From Dipylidium caninum (taxonomy: Eukaryota; Platyhelminthes; Cestoda; Cyclophyllidea; Dipylidiidae), in the NCBI GenBank assembly GCA_017562135.1, contig QEYB01000093.1:372001-436000 (forward strand): a stretch of DNA of 64,000 nt, given 5' to 3'. Positions 40,381 through 52,497 of the stretch are shown piece by piece. The stretch's first letter is position 1; each line of letters opens with the position of its first letter. The notes beneath the pieces were generated by a model. The model did not search any database. It worked only from the letters and a program-made list of their open reading frames with translations, and had not been told where the DNA came from. The position numbers and the translations under genes are program-made.

Positions 40381-41991
40381 GGTCGCATTGCACTGCTCCT
40401 TGATGCAATGCACCCTTGGTTGGTTGTATGTCTTGCGGTAGTTCTGTTTTATGCCTTCTCAATTGGGTTGACCTTCTTGAATAACAGTGTAATTAAGGTT
40501 AGACCTCCAGATTTAATTAAAACCCTTTGTAGGCCTATCCCTACCCCCTGACAATTACTTTTGTGCATTTAATCTTGAAGTTCTCTTTTGCATGGTTTGC
40601 CAGAAGCGTTTTCTACATCACTCAAAGAAGAAAAATGGTTGAACTCCCATGGCGGGATTACGCATTGGAGGTTTCCCCTAATGGTCTGTTATAATTTGTC
40701 TTACCTTGGAAGGCATTGCCAGTGCACTGGACATAGGTCTATCGAATTGGAGTTTTGAATTTATATCTGTCTCCTTGTAAGAAGCTTTGTTGAGGTTTTA
40801 TTACTAGATATACTATGACCAAGTCGACTTCCATAGTTTTTATCCTTGTTTTTTCAATAATATTCAAACTAGAAAGACTGGTTAGTTACCATTTTGTGAC
40901 TTGCGAGGTTTGTTAGAGTATACCGATAGTCGTTATTGTTCTATCAATTTCGACTGGACTTTTTATGTTTACGTATGAGTCCACTCAGTTCGAACTCCGG
41001 GGTTTTACGCTTGTGCTAATCGCATCTGCTTTGAGCGGAATCCGATGGACTGCGGCTCAGAAAATAACGCAGCAGTCCGCCTATGGTAGGTTTCCTAGGT
41101 TTTAATCTGTCAAATAATAACTGTAGACTTCTTACTATTTGTTTTGCACTTTAGTTGACTTATATTCCTTTATTAGATGTATCAACACAGGCTGTGCTTC
41201 TGACATTTTTCTAGTTTTTTTCTTAGATCGTACTTACTACTTCAGGTCTTTCTAATCCTATAAACGTCATATATCATACACAACCCTGGATGGCAATGGT
41301 GTTGCTGCCTTTAGCTTTCGCTTTTGAGGGTGAGTAAATTTGATCATGTGAACCTTCGTAACACTCGTTAAAAGGTTGTCGATCGATATTGGGATCACCG
41401 CGGTAGTATTAAAGCTCCTGCTTGTTATTTTTAAGTTCTGAGTAGATGTCCGAATAAGTTTCTGGCACATTTTAACTATTCTATGATGGAAATGTGTCTT
41501 ATTATTGTATTGGTCTTGTGTAGGTGACGAATTTCTTACCTCTTCTCTTCTGTTCCGGTCTCGCGATTATGTAAATATGTGCCGAATCCTTGGCTACTTT
41601 GCGTTCGGAGCATGTTTAGCCTTCGGTCTTGAAGTTGCCGAATTCCTCATTGTTTACAACTCTTCTAGCCTTACTCTTTCAGTTGCCGGTATCTTCAAGG
41701 TAGTCAACGTGGTTTCAATCTTCTAAATAATGACTTCCGACTTGTCCTTTAATTTTTTTAATGCATAGCCGTTCGAATTTATCTTTCGTAGGAGGTTGTG
41801 ACACTCTACTTAGCCGCTTCAATTAATGGTGACAAGTACACCCCAATGAATATTGCCGGACTAGTTGTATGCTTGGTCGGAATTTGTCTTCATGTTGCCA
41901 TCAAACTTGTTAAACGTGAGTCATTCTACTTGGTTTGATTTTCCTAGTCGCCAACTGGGATAAGCTACTGCTACTTTTAATGTTTCAATGA
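40381..41991 (+). CDS. SLC35C2: Solute carrier 35 member C2-like nucleotide-sugar transporter family protein
   Basis: Multi-pass Golgi/ERGIC membrane protein of the drug/metabolite transporter superfamily; in vertebrates it influences Notch fucosylation. Exons: 40381-40497, 40533-40683, 40713-40776, 40808-40880, 40917-41085, 41246-41329, 41524-41699, 41792-41915, 41948-41991; every phase agrees. Conserved segments in order: YAFSIGLTFLN; ALDIGLSNWSF; SLYTMTKS; FMFTYESTQF; SGIRWT; LAFGLEVAEFL; SSLTLSVAGIFK; GICLHVAIK. These follow human SLC35C2 from its second residue to the end of the last membrane helix. Five introns are only 29-36 bp. The ATG is not in the first exon shown: the exon opens GRIAL, aligned to human MGRWAL, so the start probably sits upstream (see 40114-40116), or at the internal ATG at 40408. 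The 14-residue C-terminal end rests on a 32-bp intron and is less certain. Confidence 0.9.
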
Positions 41992-43217
41992 GATCCGATT
42001 ACTCAAACCACGAAATCACGAAGTTCTTACCACTTATGCATTGATTATTAACTGAGGCAGCAAGTCATGTCAATGGTCAGTCGGCGATACCCTTAATTAA
42101 GCGCACTTTAAATATTGTTAATCGCCTTAGTTGCCACCCTTACTTTTCCTCACATCGCCCTACTTTCCCACTGAATTGTGTGCATGCATACTTGAGACTC
42201 TTCTTTTTCGTCGCAGGCCTTCTCTGTATAAGTCTAGCCCAGCCCTTCTGTACATTTTCTACTTCGCGTTCCTAGAAACATTTATATAATACAATAAGTA
42301 TGAGAAAACCTGTCATCCCAGCGGAAAACTGCATTTCTTTGAAGGTTCAATCTTCATTTGTTCGCTGTTTTTGTGCATTAATTTAAACATGCCCTATTCA
42401 GCTTATTTCCCGCTCTTCTCAGGTCTCTTCTGTTTTACCGTCATGATTAACTATGTCTGACGTGCTTTCTTGTCAGCTTCTCTCTCCAACACTTTCGTTA
42501 CCGAGCATCAGCAAATAGACAAGCATAGTCCTCTCCCTCGGCTACTTCACTAATACTACCGAGTATTTATTTCGGGGTAGCAGTCCTTAAACGGTTTCGT
42601 CTAACTTGCAATACCCGGATCCATGTTCCCAGGTTAAAAGGGTTAAGGTCATCTGCGTTATCGGCGGTTAAGGTCTTTCCGTTTAACGACGGTGGTCTAA
42701 TTCTCTAACCTATAACGGTGTTTTGTAGATGCAACCGTTGTGCGACTCCTCCTCTGTCTTAATGGGCGAGGGTCCCAGTATTACAATAAGCCTCATGGTG
42801 GTCGAACTGTCAGTCTACCCGATGAATTTTGTGTGTTTTAATCAAGGGCTAAAAGATCATCTCCGTACCTTTTTGCGAGGAATAACACATATTTACTCGA
42901 TGGCCTTGTTATTCTAACACCAATTTTACATTTTGAGATTGGTGAAACTCTGCTTTTTCTTTTATATGTCGAAACTAATAACGCTCCCAAACTGTACAGG
43001 CATATTGTTACTTTCTTTCTGTTAATATGACTAGCCGCTGGTTTATTACTTCCGCAAAGCCACATTGACTTATGATATAAGTCTAATTTTGCTTCTATTG
43101 ACATTGAAAATATCACATGGGGGTGGAACTGAGTGCAAACAGTTCATTGACAGGGACTAGTAAAGTGAAAAAAATGGCTCACCATAAGGGTCTTGCATAA
43201 GGTTACCCAGAAGTGGT
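41992..43217. other. Spacer between convergent SLC35C2 and COG4
   Basis: About 1.2 kb, T-rich on the plus strand, with no recognised gene. It probably holds both 3' UTRs. TTTATT at 43042-43047 gives AATAAA on the minus strand about 170 bp after the COG4 stop. Alternative SLC35C2 terminal exons starting near 42217 or 42411 are possible but encode nothing recognisable. Confidence 0.5.
43042..43047 (-). terminator. Candidate polyadenylation signal of COG4
   Basis: AATAAA on the minus strand about 170 bp downstream of the COG4 stop codon. Motif match only. Confidence 0.35.
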
Positions 43218-46200
43218 TCATAGGTGTAGCCTTCTAATTTCTTCTGCATTAAAGTCAACTCTAAAGGAAAGTACAGATTATAGTGTTTTTGAGTGCGAGG
43301 GCACCCTGTTGAGAAGAAAAACTAAGTCGCTGGGATGAGGATAGCGAGCCTAGTACAATCATCAGATGGAGGTACGTGTGCATGCAGTGAATGCCCAAGA
43401 GCATTATAGGGTAAAAGGCCCACCTCAATGTGAGGAGCCGTCGTATTTCATTGCCTGACAAGCGCCAGTTCGTGGTGTCGCCGTAGTACTTCACTTCTTC
43501 TACCTAAAAGATGAGAATATAAACTTTTTGCTCCAATTTTAATACGATAGTAGTGAAAAACGCCTTTCCGTTTCACCAACGCTTGATTTCAGTGTGACAC
43601 TGATAATGACCTAATTCAAGCGAAATATTAGTGAGGATACACGTAGACGGAAGTACTTGCCTTTTCGAGATTCAGTAACTTGATAATTTGTAGGATACGA
43701 GCGAACTTTTCGCGAAACGTAACGGTAGAGAGTGAAGAGAAGAAATTGAAAATGCACCGCAATTCTTTGTCAAGTTGTAGGGCGCCATACTGTCAAATCG
43801 AGTAAAGGGAAAGTTTTACTGGTACTCATTTATAAAAAACAATAACGGGGAAAAAAAACTCCCAACTGACCCTGTTATAATTTTTCTGTTGGACGAAATG
43901 CTCCAATTTGAGCAGAACCTCATCCACCAGCAATGATAAGAAGGTTTCATAATTTTCTGGCAGGAGGGTTTTCTGAAAGGCAATTCCGTCAAGTTGCATA
44001 AACCGCACGTGGTTGAGTCGTGGGTGAGGTTATACGTGTCCGCAATTTGATATTGAGCAAAAATCCTATCTAAAGACATGTGTTCTCGCGGGATTCAAAA
44101 TAAAGCCTTCTTACAAACGCCAATAATAGGTTATTTACGTAACTTTCTACCTCTACCCGTTTTTTGGGCCAACAATAGGCGCCTCCCAAGGCGACATTGG
44201 TACAACCAAATGTCAGACAAGTGGCCCGACGTAACCGTCACTGGTACATAGAGAATCCACTTAAAATGAAGCCCTAGGATATGCAGACCAGCTTTAATTA
44301 TTTCTATTATTTTGAGAAGAGCTTGGATGGTTAACTTGACACGCTTACTTATCAAATACTATGGTGCAGCAATAGAAGGGGGTATTACTTTTCATTAATG
44401 AGTTTTCACATAACTTACTTGGAATGGTTTTAAGAGGTTTTGCAAACCGACAACCAGAGACTCAACCCAAGGATCGTTTACTGCGTACTGCTCGAATTCT
44501 TCCTAAATCAAAGCAAATAAGATGTCGCAATTTAAGACAATGGAAATAATACTGCATCCTCTCACCTCAGATATAAAGATATTACGTAAACCTGGAAGTA
44601 ATCGAAGACTTTCGGTGCCCATTTACAGGAAATTTGTGTGGAGACACGATACGCAAACATTTAAGTTTTATTGCTACGAGCGAACAAACTTGGTTTTAAA
44701 TCCTACTTTTTGGTTATAAATTTTTTCCAGTAATCAGGAAAGATGTCGAGGAATAAAAGGAAACGGAACAGTGAAAACAAATAACGACACTCATGGCAAT
44801 GTTCTAAAACTGAAAGTGTTATAAATGGGCCAAAAAGTTTGAAAATGAAAATAGGAATCTCAAGGATTTTGAACCAAAAGGGTGGCTACAAGGGCGATGG
44901 TAAAGTCAGGCCGCCGTCGAGCTACTAGGGAATTATAACTAAAAATCGGCTGTCCATGGGCTACAAGTTTGGACCATCATCATAGCATAGGAACAGTGTA
45001 TACACGAAAAAGTTGGGATCCTCGTCAATTGACAGACAGCGGTCGATCAACGCCGTACGATCTACGCACCTCTTCTGTCTCGGTATGGAAGCGTTGTTTT
45101 GCACCGAAGTGCAGCCTGAGATGAGAAATGGATGCTATACAATCATGCACGAAAAAACAGTGGCTCTCTCCCAGAGAAACACCTCTCCTGACACCCATAT
45201 CATCACCGACAATAAAGAATGTCCCTGTGCGTGTATGGTGGAATTTTTAAGGAATCATATACTATGCATTACTTGAACCTGGCGAGACCGTTGTGAGCAA
45301 CTCAAGCTAACGGAAAACCACTTCTCAAAAAAGATTCGTTTTCGTCAATTACCAAGAGAGTTTTTAATTACGATAACGCGAGGCCTCATGCCACAAAAAT
45401 AACACAAGAGAAATTAGGGAGCTTGGATTTTAATCTTTACCTCGCCCACCTTATTCACCAGATCTCGCGTTGTCCGGTCACTACATTTCGATAATGTTGA
45501 AGAGAAAACGCACTTGGACGTTGTTTAATGCAAAAAAGGACTTTTTTTAAAATGGACAGAAACAATTGCCGATACGCTGTAAAAACGCGTTAAAATATGG
45601 AAATTATTTTGATTAAAAAGGTAGGGTTTCTTTAATAAATAAATGCCTTTCGTCAACAGAAAATTTTGATTACTTTCCAGTTTATCTAATAAAGTGATCC
45701 CTATCTGTGCTCCTGTTCTAACAGCGAAAAACCAGTTCACTGCCGATAACCAAACTTAGCATAACAATGCGTATTTCAAGTAAACCCTTGCGCCGATGAA
45801 AAACTTGCCTCAGACAGATCTCTTTTGACCGAGTTGAAGGATTGCGTTAGTGGATTAACTTGTGGTCGAATAACACTACGAAGTTGATCAAAACTGCCAT
45901 CCAGCAGGCTTTGGAAGGATTGTCTTAGCGACTCAATCAGATCTGACAAACATGCCTTCAAGGGAACAGATAACAAATAAGTCACGAGAAGTGATGGCGA
46001 GCAGACGAAAAGTGTACAACTAGGTCTCTTTCACCTATGGACAGATTCGATAAAAAAAATATAAAATATAGGCAGTAGGGACTCTTAGTTCATCGAGGTA
46101 GATCGAAAAGTTTTACAATGAATTCACTCTCAACCTGCAATTTTCCAAGGTCCGATTTATGCCGCACACCAAAGACGTCCGTAATATATTGCTCCAGAAC

Positions 46201-49200
46201 CTCGCGCAGAATGGCAAGACATTTTAAACCAGCCATTAATGAGTTAAGGACATAGAGGTGAAGAGTTTGTGAGTCAACTGCATTGCCTGCAGTGGTGTAA
46301 CCGGATCCGTTCGTGGCGGTTTCTATACTTGTTGCCCCAAGCAGACCCGTAGCTATGCTACCACCTAAAAAATATAAGTGAATAAAGTATCCCAATGTCA
46401 GCGAGGAATAATGAAGTCGTCTTAACACGCAGACTCCCTGGCAAAAGGCCAATGTATCAAGCTTATTAAATACACCGGAATAGGGCAAAAAAGTTTATGT
46501 GCTAGAAACATAGTAGGAGTCAATTAGGTAAGATTCTGAGTTAGAACGAGTAAATGTATTTTCACTACATAATTTATAGCTTATAATTAGGTTAATAAGG
46601 ATTCACTGTCTGTACATGAAATAATTATTTCGGATGTAAATAAAGATTAGTTATGTTGCAAGTTGTCATGAAATCTTAAGAAGGCATAGTTAAACAATGC
46701 ACGTTAGAAGTGAAGTTCATTGAGATCAAGAAAAATACTCTCAGTTGAAGTATAGAAAATACTCACTTCCAGCTCTTTTATGAACCAGATGGTAAGCCTG
46801 CTGGATCCAGCCTGACGAGGTGCAGTTTTTAGTGCGGGTGGCGAGGACCTCCCCGATCAACTGGTCAGAGAGCACCGCATTAGTGTAATTGAACATAGCA
46901 CAGACTGCGTCGACGCTCCCTGAGGATATCGAGCGGCTGCATGCAGAAGAAATTTGGATTTGTAAAAAAAATAGAGAATTCGTGAAAACTCAACAATTTA
47001 TATGAAGCCGTATTCAATGAGGACCACCCCTTTCAGGCCCATAATCAGTGAAGAAAGTATGACACGAGTTAACTGTCCATCCATAAAGTGAGATGAGTTT
47101 ATGAACAGGGAATATTAAAGAGCACCTACTACAACAGAAAAAAATAAGATCTTTTGCTGCCCAACTTTTGTTTTGAGACATACAAATTCGTAACGTTGAG
47201 GATGATGAAACAATACACACCAAAGACACTTCTTAACCACGAAAAATACATCATCAACGAGACGATAATTCTTGGTAGATTCATCCAATTCGTCCATTAA
47301 AATGGCCTGAAAATAAAGTTGATTTTTAATACAGTTAGACTGTCCGAAACATTGCGGTTAATCACGTGACCTTCCATTAAATGAAGAAAATCATGTATCA
47401 GTCAAGGGGAAAAATTCCGAAGACAAATATAACCAAATTCAACAAGATTCTATAAATTAGAACAAGGCGGAAGCAATAAAAAAGGGAGTATTTCAAAAGC
47501 ATAATAAAAACAAGATTCCAAAAGGTCAGAATACTCTAACCTAAACTGAAATGCATGATAGGCTTGTAGTCTAGGAAAATTTTCCTTACCTTATTAACCA
47601 GTTCTCGAAGGAACAACTGTTCAAGTGGCAAGTAAACATCGACAATCTCTTGAGAAATACTCAACAAAGCCACATTGATTGAAAAATTGTCGAACTTCTG
47701 CAGCTGCATAAAAAGAGAATGTTGACAACCATTTCTTCCAACACAAAATGTTAACACTATTAATGAAAAAAGCTACAATTCAAAAAATTGAGGCTATTTA
47801 TAACCAATGAACTCTATGCTTCGAAGGTCGCTATGACTAGTGACAACTGATAATTTAGAGAAATAATTGCATGGGACAAAACAAAAAAGCGTTCTTGATG
47901 CATTAAAACGGCTACGAGTAAACAATTGTCGAAATTTCTGAGAAAACCCACAAACTTCATGTTCCTTTTCGGTCTTTTGTGGTGGGTCAATCTAAAACAC
48001 ATAAGACACGTTATCTGTAAAAATCATCAATATTAAAAGAAATTGAGTGTGTAAATCCGATGAGTTAGATGTAAAGCTGCTTGCATTAGATGTGAGATTG
48101 TAACGATTACGTTAAGCTACCTTATTGTCTACAGATGTTTCGTATCCCTTGTCAGAGAATGGGTAATAGAAAAGGAGATATCAGTAAAAATCACTAGGGA
48201 CCACAATCAACAAGGCTTTGCTGTATTAATTACTTAAACCATTATTCTGAAACTTACCAACAATCTCCGCCGAAGGAAATTAAGATAAAGCTCAATCCTA
48301 GAGTTTAACGTAACCAGGTCGGAAATTAACGAATCAATGGTTAGACAGTAATCAAATAACGGATTTTGCTTGTTTGCACCGACACCAGAGGAAACAGAGC
48401 TAGAAGGACGATTGTTGAGTAAGAGTTCTTGACGAACGCGCTGAAGGTGAACGTTGAGATTACTTTTCTCTTTGAAATTTGCGAAGACAAGTTCAGCATG
48501 ACGATCACATTGGTTTTGGATGATGCGAACAAACTTTAAAATGCTCCCATCACCTGGAAAAGTTAAGGTAAAATTGCACTATGTCTCCCAAAATCCTGAT
48601 TTACCATAGCTCTCCTTTAACACTGATTCATTCGATTGGATAGCCTTAGCAGTCAACTCAGTCAATTCAGTCACTAAATCAACATGTAGATTCGGCATGT
48701 CCGAGGACTGTGGAGAAAGGAGAGAGGAAAGATGAGTTTCCATTTTTTCACCAATCCTCATGGCGAGATACGCTCCATACTTTTTAAGGCCCATATCATG
48801 TTCTTGAATTACGGGAAAGATTTCAAACAAGTCTTCGATCGCCCTTTCGTTTTTGGCAACAACATAACTATCGAACGATGCGGTGATTTGAGATATCACC
48901 TCTGAATGTAACTCCCCTAATTTTGGGAGAAGAGACAAGCCAACATTTTCTAAGAGTAAATTTATTACATATTAGGTACCTTTTTCCAAGGTTTCCACCA
49001 ATGACAATGTACGACCATCCATTTTAAGAAAAATTGAAATACATTTGGCTGCCTAAGAAGGTCAGAAGTAAGAAAGCGTGAACCTCGACAATATTATTGG
49101 TTTCAAGGGAATGTTTGGTATCATCCAAACATTTAGCTAAAATTATAATATTCCCCACCAGAGCTTCAACCTTCTGAACCCGATTCTGATAAACATATGA

Positions 49201-49589
49201 CTTCAGACAAATGGTTTCATGCCTTGGCCAGGTCAAGCTGTCGAACTTTTCCACTCAGTTGAATTCCCATAGTCGCAGCATTACCAACAACATCTGAAAG
49301 TTTAACAGCATCCTCATTCAAGCCGGGCATATTAGGTCTATAACAGACTATAATACAAGTTAAAAAAACCCACAGAGCATCCGTCAAGTCTTGTAACAAT
49401 TTATCCAATTCCACACTGCTCACTTCAAAATCCTTAATAGAAGCGGTGAGAGTATTCTACTTATTAATTCACTCATTCACACGGTACCTCATAATCTTCT
49501 AATTGTAAAAGGGCCTTGTTTAGGTCCTCGATACTTTTTAACTGGGAGACATCAACATCCATAAGGATGCAGGCTAAACGCGACGACAT
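43218..49589 (-). CDS. COG4: Conserved oligomeric Golgi complex subunit 4
   Basis: Lobe A subunit of the COG tether, which captures vesicles for retrograde traffic within the Golgi. Seventeen exons: 49589-49488, 49432-49374, 49337-49223, 49185-49084, 49052-48980, 48949-48605, 48553-48258, 47703-47590, 47306-47221, 46936-46767, 46364-46135, 45955-45809, 44502-44419, 43972-43871, 43789-43661, 43503-43424, 43260-43218. Phases agree at all junctions, giving 758 residues; human COG4 has about 785. Signatures in order: SGKVRQLDLAKNRVQ; YRLVDDVFFVVKKCL; SVIRPQVNPLTQSF; NDPWVE; TFREKFARILQ; YYGDTTNWRLSGNEIRRLL; and the final EEIRRLHL stop, matching human EDIKRLRL. The start could instead be the in-frame ATG at 49562; an in-frame stop lies just upstream of 49589. 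Three introns begin with GC rather than GT, and three are 31-37 bp. About 20 residues present in human between exons 7 and 8 are absent or in an unseen exon. Confidence 0.95.
44503..45808 (-). other. Largest COG4 intron
   Basis: A 1.3 kb intron between exons 12 and 13. Its donor is GCAAGT. A plus-strand open frame of 87 codons (45013-45276) lies in it but matches nothing I recognise, and no RNA gene or transposon is visible. Confidence 0.6.
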
Positions 49590-50253
49590 TGACGAGTCCA
49601 ATCAACCGTGAGTTTATTAAACCAGTGACGACATTCTGTAGTTGCACGATGTAATACGGTATCGTATCAGGCCCTAGCAACATATATTTGGTTGTGGTCA
49701 AATTTATAAGTGCTTAAACATTCAACTATGCACATGATGGCGTAGCTGTTGAAAAGTAATGATAACCTATACATAATTCCATGAAGCCTGCATTCTAATG
49801 TTCCGGATCGCCTTTTCACCACTAACGATCCGGTCAAATGGTAGAGAGAATGTAAAAAAAATCTGGCGGCTGATCTAAGAAATGTGTGAGCGTAGTCGAT
49901 TTTAGATTTGATTTACTCCAAAAGTCACCACTTTACATGCTTTTCGGTAAATGCCTCTGAGATAAAAAAAATGCACGGCAGTGTTAACAATAAAATATGT
50001 TTTGGACCTGTAGAACTGGAACAGAGAACATCATGGGAGAATTATTAGTTATGATGATTTACGATTGTGGACCAAGGAATTCCTTAATATCATAACTTGT
50101 GGTCTCCCGCGAGTCACATTGTTTCAGAAGTGAGGACCTAGCCTTTCTACAATGAGTCATTTTTTAGAGCCGACGCCCTTTATTAACAAACGTGACCCGA
50201 CACATTGTTTGAATTTTCCAATAGCATTACAACAAAGGTGCCCACTCTTTAAA
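49590..50253. promoter_or_regulatory. Divergent promoter region between COG4 and RABL2
   Basis: 664 bp between the start codons of two head-to-head genes. It must contain both 5' leaders and promoters. No TATA box in a convincing position or other named site was found. An in-frame ATG at 50152 could extend RABL2 by 34 residues, but the family length favours 50254. Confidence 0.5.
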
Positions 50254-51597
50254 ATGAGCGAAATCCGCGATCATGAATTCAATACCGGCAATAGCGAAAC
50301 CAGTCATGTCAAAGTAATATGCCTAGGCGACAGCGCTGTGGGAAAGTCAAAGTAATTGTGAGATATTATGCCTATCGTGTAGATTGGTTGAAAGATTTCT
50401 GCTTAGTGGATAGTATCCTTTTGCGCACGACACTTTTCCTTCCGACACAAAGCCTAAGTATTCATGAACGATTTCATACAGCACACATGCTAATTGGCAT
50501 TATCCTTCAAGATCTACAAAATAATACCATTTATGGACCTATACGCCTAAATAAAACATCATCCAGCATACACAGCTACAGTCCATCGCTATAGCTTCAT
50601 TCAGGTTAATTCCTTTTAACCATAACTAAACTTCGATAACGAATATGCACCGCAATAAATGCACCGAATGTTAGGCCGCGAATGGACTTTTCCTTGAAAG
50701 CACACAAACGCCCTTAGCCGTTTTTTTTAGTACACGTACTTTCATATGCGGGGGTTTATGTCACTGGGTAGTCAAAATACTTTCCAACTGTTAGTCGACG
50801 CCTTGTTGTTTTAAAAGCACAGCAATAAGAAGGAATTTGGCAATTCAGTTGTAAATCCTTAGCCAAAAATTACCAGCCAGTCCAATCAATTATCGACGTA
50901 TGCTCTCAACATATATAAACACCGAATGGCCATAGATGACAAAGTAATTGACGTCGGTAAGGTACCTAGACGCTAACAAAACCCTAGATTTGTGGGACAC
51001 AGCAGGTCAGGAGCGATTTCAGAGCCTGCATCCCTCTTACTACCACCAAGCACATGCATGCATCTTAGTTTTCGACGTCACGCGCAAAGTTACATATAAA
51101 AATCTCACCAACTGGATTACAGAACTCCGAAAATACCGACCTAAGATACCATGTTTTTGTGCAGCTAACAAAATCGATGGTGAGTTAATTTAGTAGAGAT
51201 GAGTTTCGTACAGCCGCCAATGAAGTAACGACGAAGACATTCAACTTCGCGAAAAAAAATAACATGCCGTTTTACTTTGTGTCCGCGGCAAATGGTACTA
51301 ATGTTGTGCGAGTATTTACAGAAGCAGTTCGAGCAGCCGTCGCTTACAAAGAGACGTCAGCGGACATCCTGGACCAGATTATGGAAGAACTCGAAGTAAG
51401 TCTTTCAAAGTTTAGAGTTTGTAACACAACAGTACTACCAAGCACACCAGCAAGATTCCCTAACCCTCGATGAAAGGTTTACTTGGTTTGCCTTAGTGAA
51501 ATCTCAGGCTGTTTATGGCTACTGATTTACTGTTTAGGTAATGGAGCAGAATGAAAAAAAGGATGACAACGGATTATACCTCAGTGATACATCATAG
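50254..51597 (+). CDS. RABL2: RAB-like small GTPase RABL2
   Basis: Atypical Rab-family GTPase that, in vertebrates, binds the intraflagellar transport complex and acts at cilia and flagella. Exons: 50254-50351, 50383-50412, 50877-50956, 50988-51179, 51214-51395, 51538-51597; phases all agree, giving 213 residues (human about 228). P-loop GDSAVGKS at residues 25-32; LVERFLLSGY from the 30-nt second exon plus one base of the third; QLSTYALNIYKH in place of a normal Rab effector loop, as in RABL2; WDTAGQERF at about 72-80; NKID at about 130-133; YFVSAANGTNVV as the last guanine-binding loop. The C terminus (LSDTS) has no cysteine, so it is not prenylated like a true Rab; this is known of RABL2. 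The start at 50254 gives the family-typical 18 residues before the first strand. Three introns are 31-34 bp. Convergent with MAGOH. Confidence 0.95.
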
Positions 51598-51679
51598 ATA
51601 AACCTGTGAAGCTATAGGACACACAAGCACGACACAATCCGCTGTTGGCAAATTTTGTAAATAAGGATTTGATTTGATA

Positions 51680-51685
51680 AATAAA
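51680..51685 (+). terminator. Candidate polyadenylation signal of RABL2
   Basis: AATAAA 83 bp after the RABL2 stop codon, in A+T-rich DNA between the two convergent genes. Confidence 0.45.
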
Positions 51686-51967
51686 GAATTTAAAGATTAA
51701 CTTATTACAAAAATTAAGCCAGAAAAATACTAGATAGCACCAGTAACGATATCTTGGGAGTGGTTATCTATAACACGAGGACTACACGGGATAATACAGA
51801 ATTTATACGCACAAACAGTTAATCATAGTATTAAATCATCATAACTTTTGTCCAATAAGCATTACAGCGAAGACCGTTAGGAGTACACGAGAGGAACCAA
51901 TCGCTAAAGGCTATCAAATGACATGGAAAATATCATTATAAAAAGATAGAGCAGCGCATAAAACGTA

Positions 51968-51973
51968 TTTATT
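51968..51973 (-). terminator. Candidate polyadenylation signal of MAGOH
   Basis: AATAAA on the minus strand 15 bp after the MAGOH stop. The 3' UTR would be very short if this is used. Confidence 0.4.
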
Positions 51974-51987
51974 CGTACAAAGGACAC

Positions 51988-52497
51988 TTATATGGGAATT
52001 ATTTTGAAATGAAGTCCAATTAAAGAGAAGACCAAGCATTTTAAATCCTGAACCAGATAATAAAATGTGTGCAGTCCTTCAGGATCCCTAGCATAGAGTA
52101 ACGACAAAAAAAAGAAATTGCTTACTTGCAACTATTGATTTCAATTAAGGAGCCAATTTTCGATGTTGTAAAAGATATATGCTCATTTCCGCAAACAATT
52201 TCCAACTCTTGTCGACCGACACGATCTGGAATAGGCCAGTTCGCGTCATCTTCATTCAGTATGTCACTATCAATAATGATGCGCTTAAGTTCTTCCATAA
52301 CAGCTTTACTAACGGTTGCCTCCTTTCTGATCATTGTATCGTTTTTGTAATTCGAATTATTAGCATAACGCAATTTACCTAAACCCGCAATAAGTTACTA
52401 GTGACCTACCATCTGGCCGAAACTCAAACTCTAAAAATTCATGCCCAAATTTTCCTCGATGGCCAACATAGTAACGTAAGTAGAATGCGTCACTCAT
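51988..52497 (-). CDS. MAGOH: Mago nashi homolog, exon junction complex core
   Basis: Core exon junction complex subunit. It dimerises with RBM8A (Y14), locks eIF4A3 on spliced mRNA, and functions in mRNA localisation and nonsense-mediated decay. Exons: 52497-52410, 52378-52126, 52087-51988; GT-AG sites with agreeing phases. The product is 146 residues, the same length as human MAGOH. Near-identical stretches: [87 protein letters not shown]. The last residues are KIIPI (human KIKPI). Both introns are short, 31 and 38 bp. Head to head with PSMB2 across 340 bp; tail to tail with RABL2. Confidence 0.98.

Noticed and set aside
42217..42480. Alternative terminal exons for SLC35C2
   Set aside because: The translated ends are unrecognisable, and the nearer acceptor at 41948 gives a mini-intron typical of this gene.
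49217..49423. Unspliced reading through COG4 exons 2 and 3
   Set aside because: The frame is open across the 36-bp segment 49338-49373, but the inserted hydrophobic residues have no family counterpart. A GTGGGT donor and TATAG acceptor remove it in phase.
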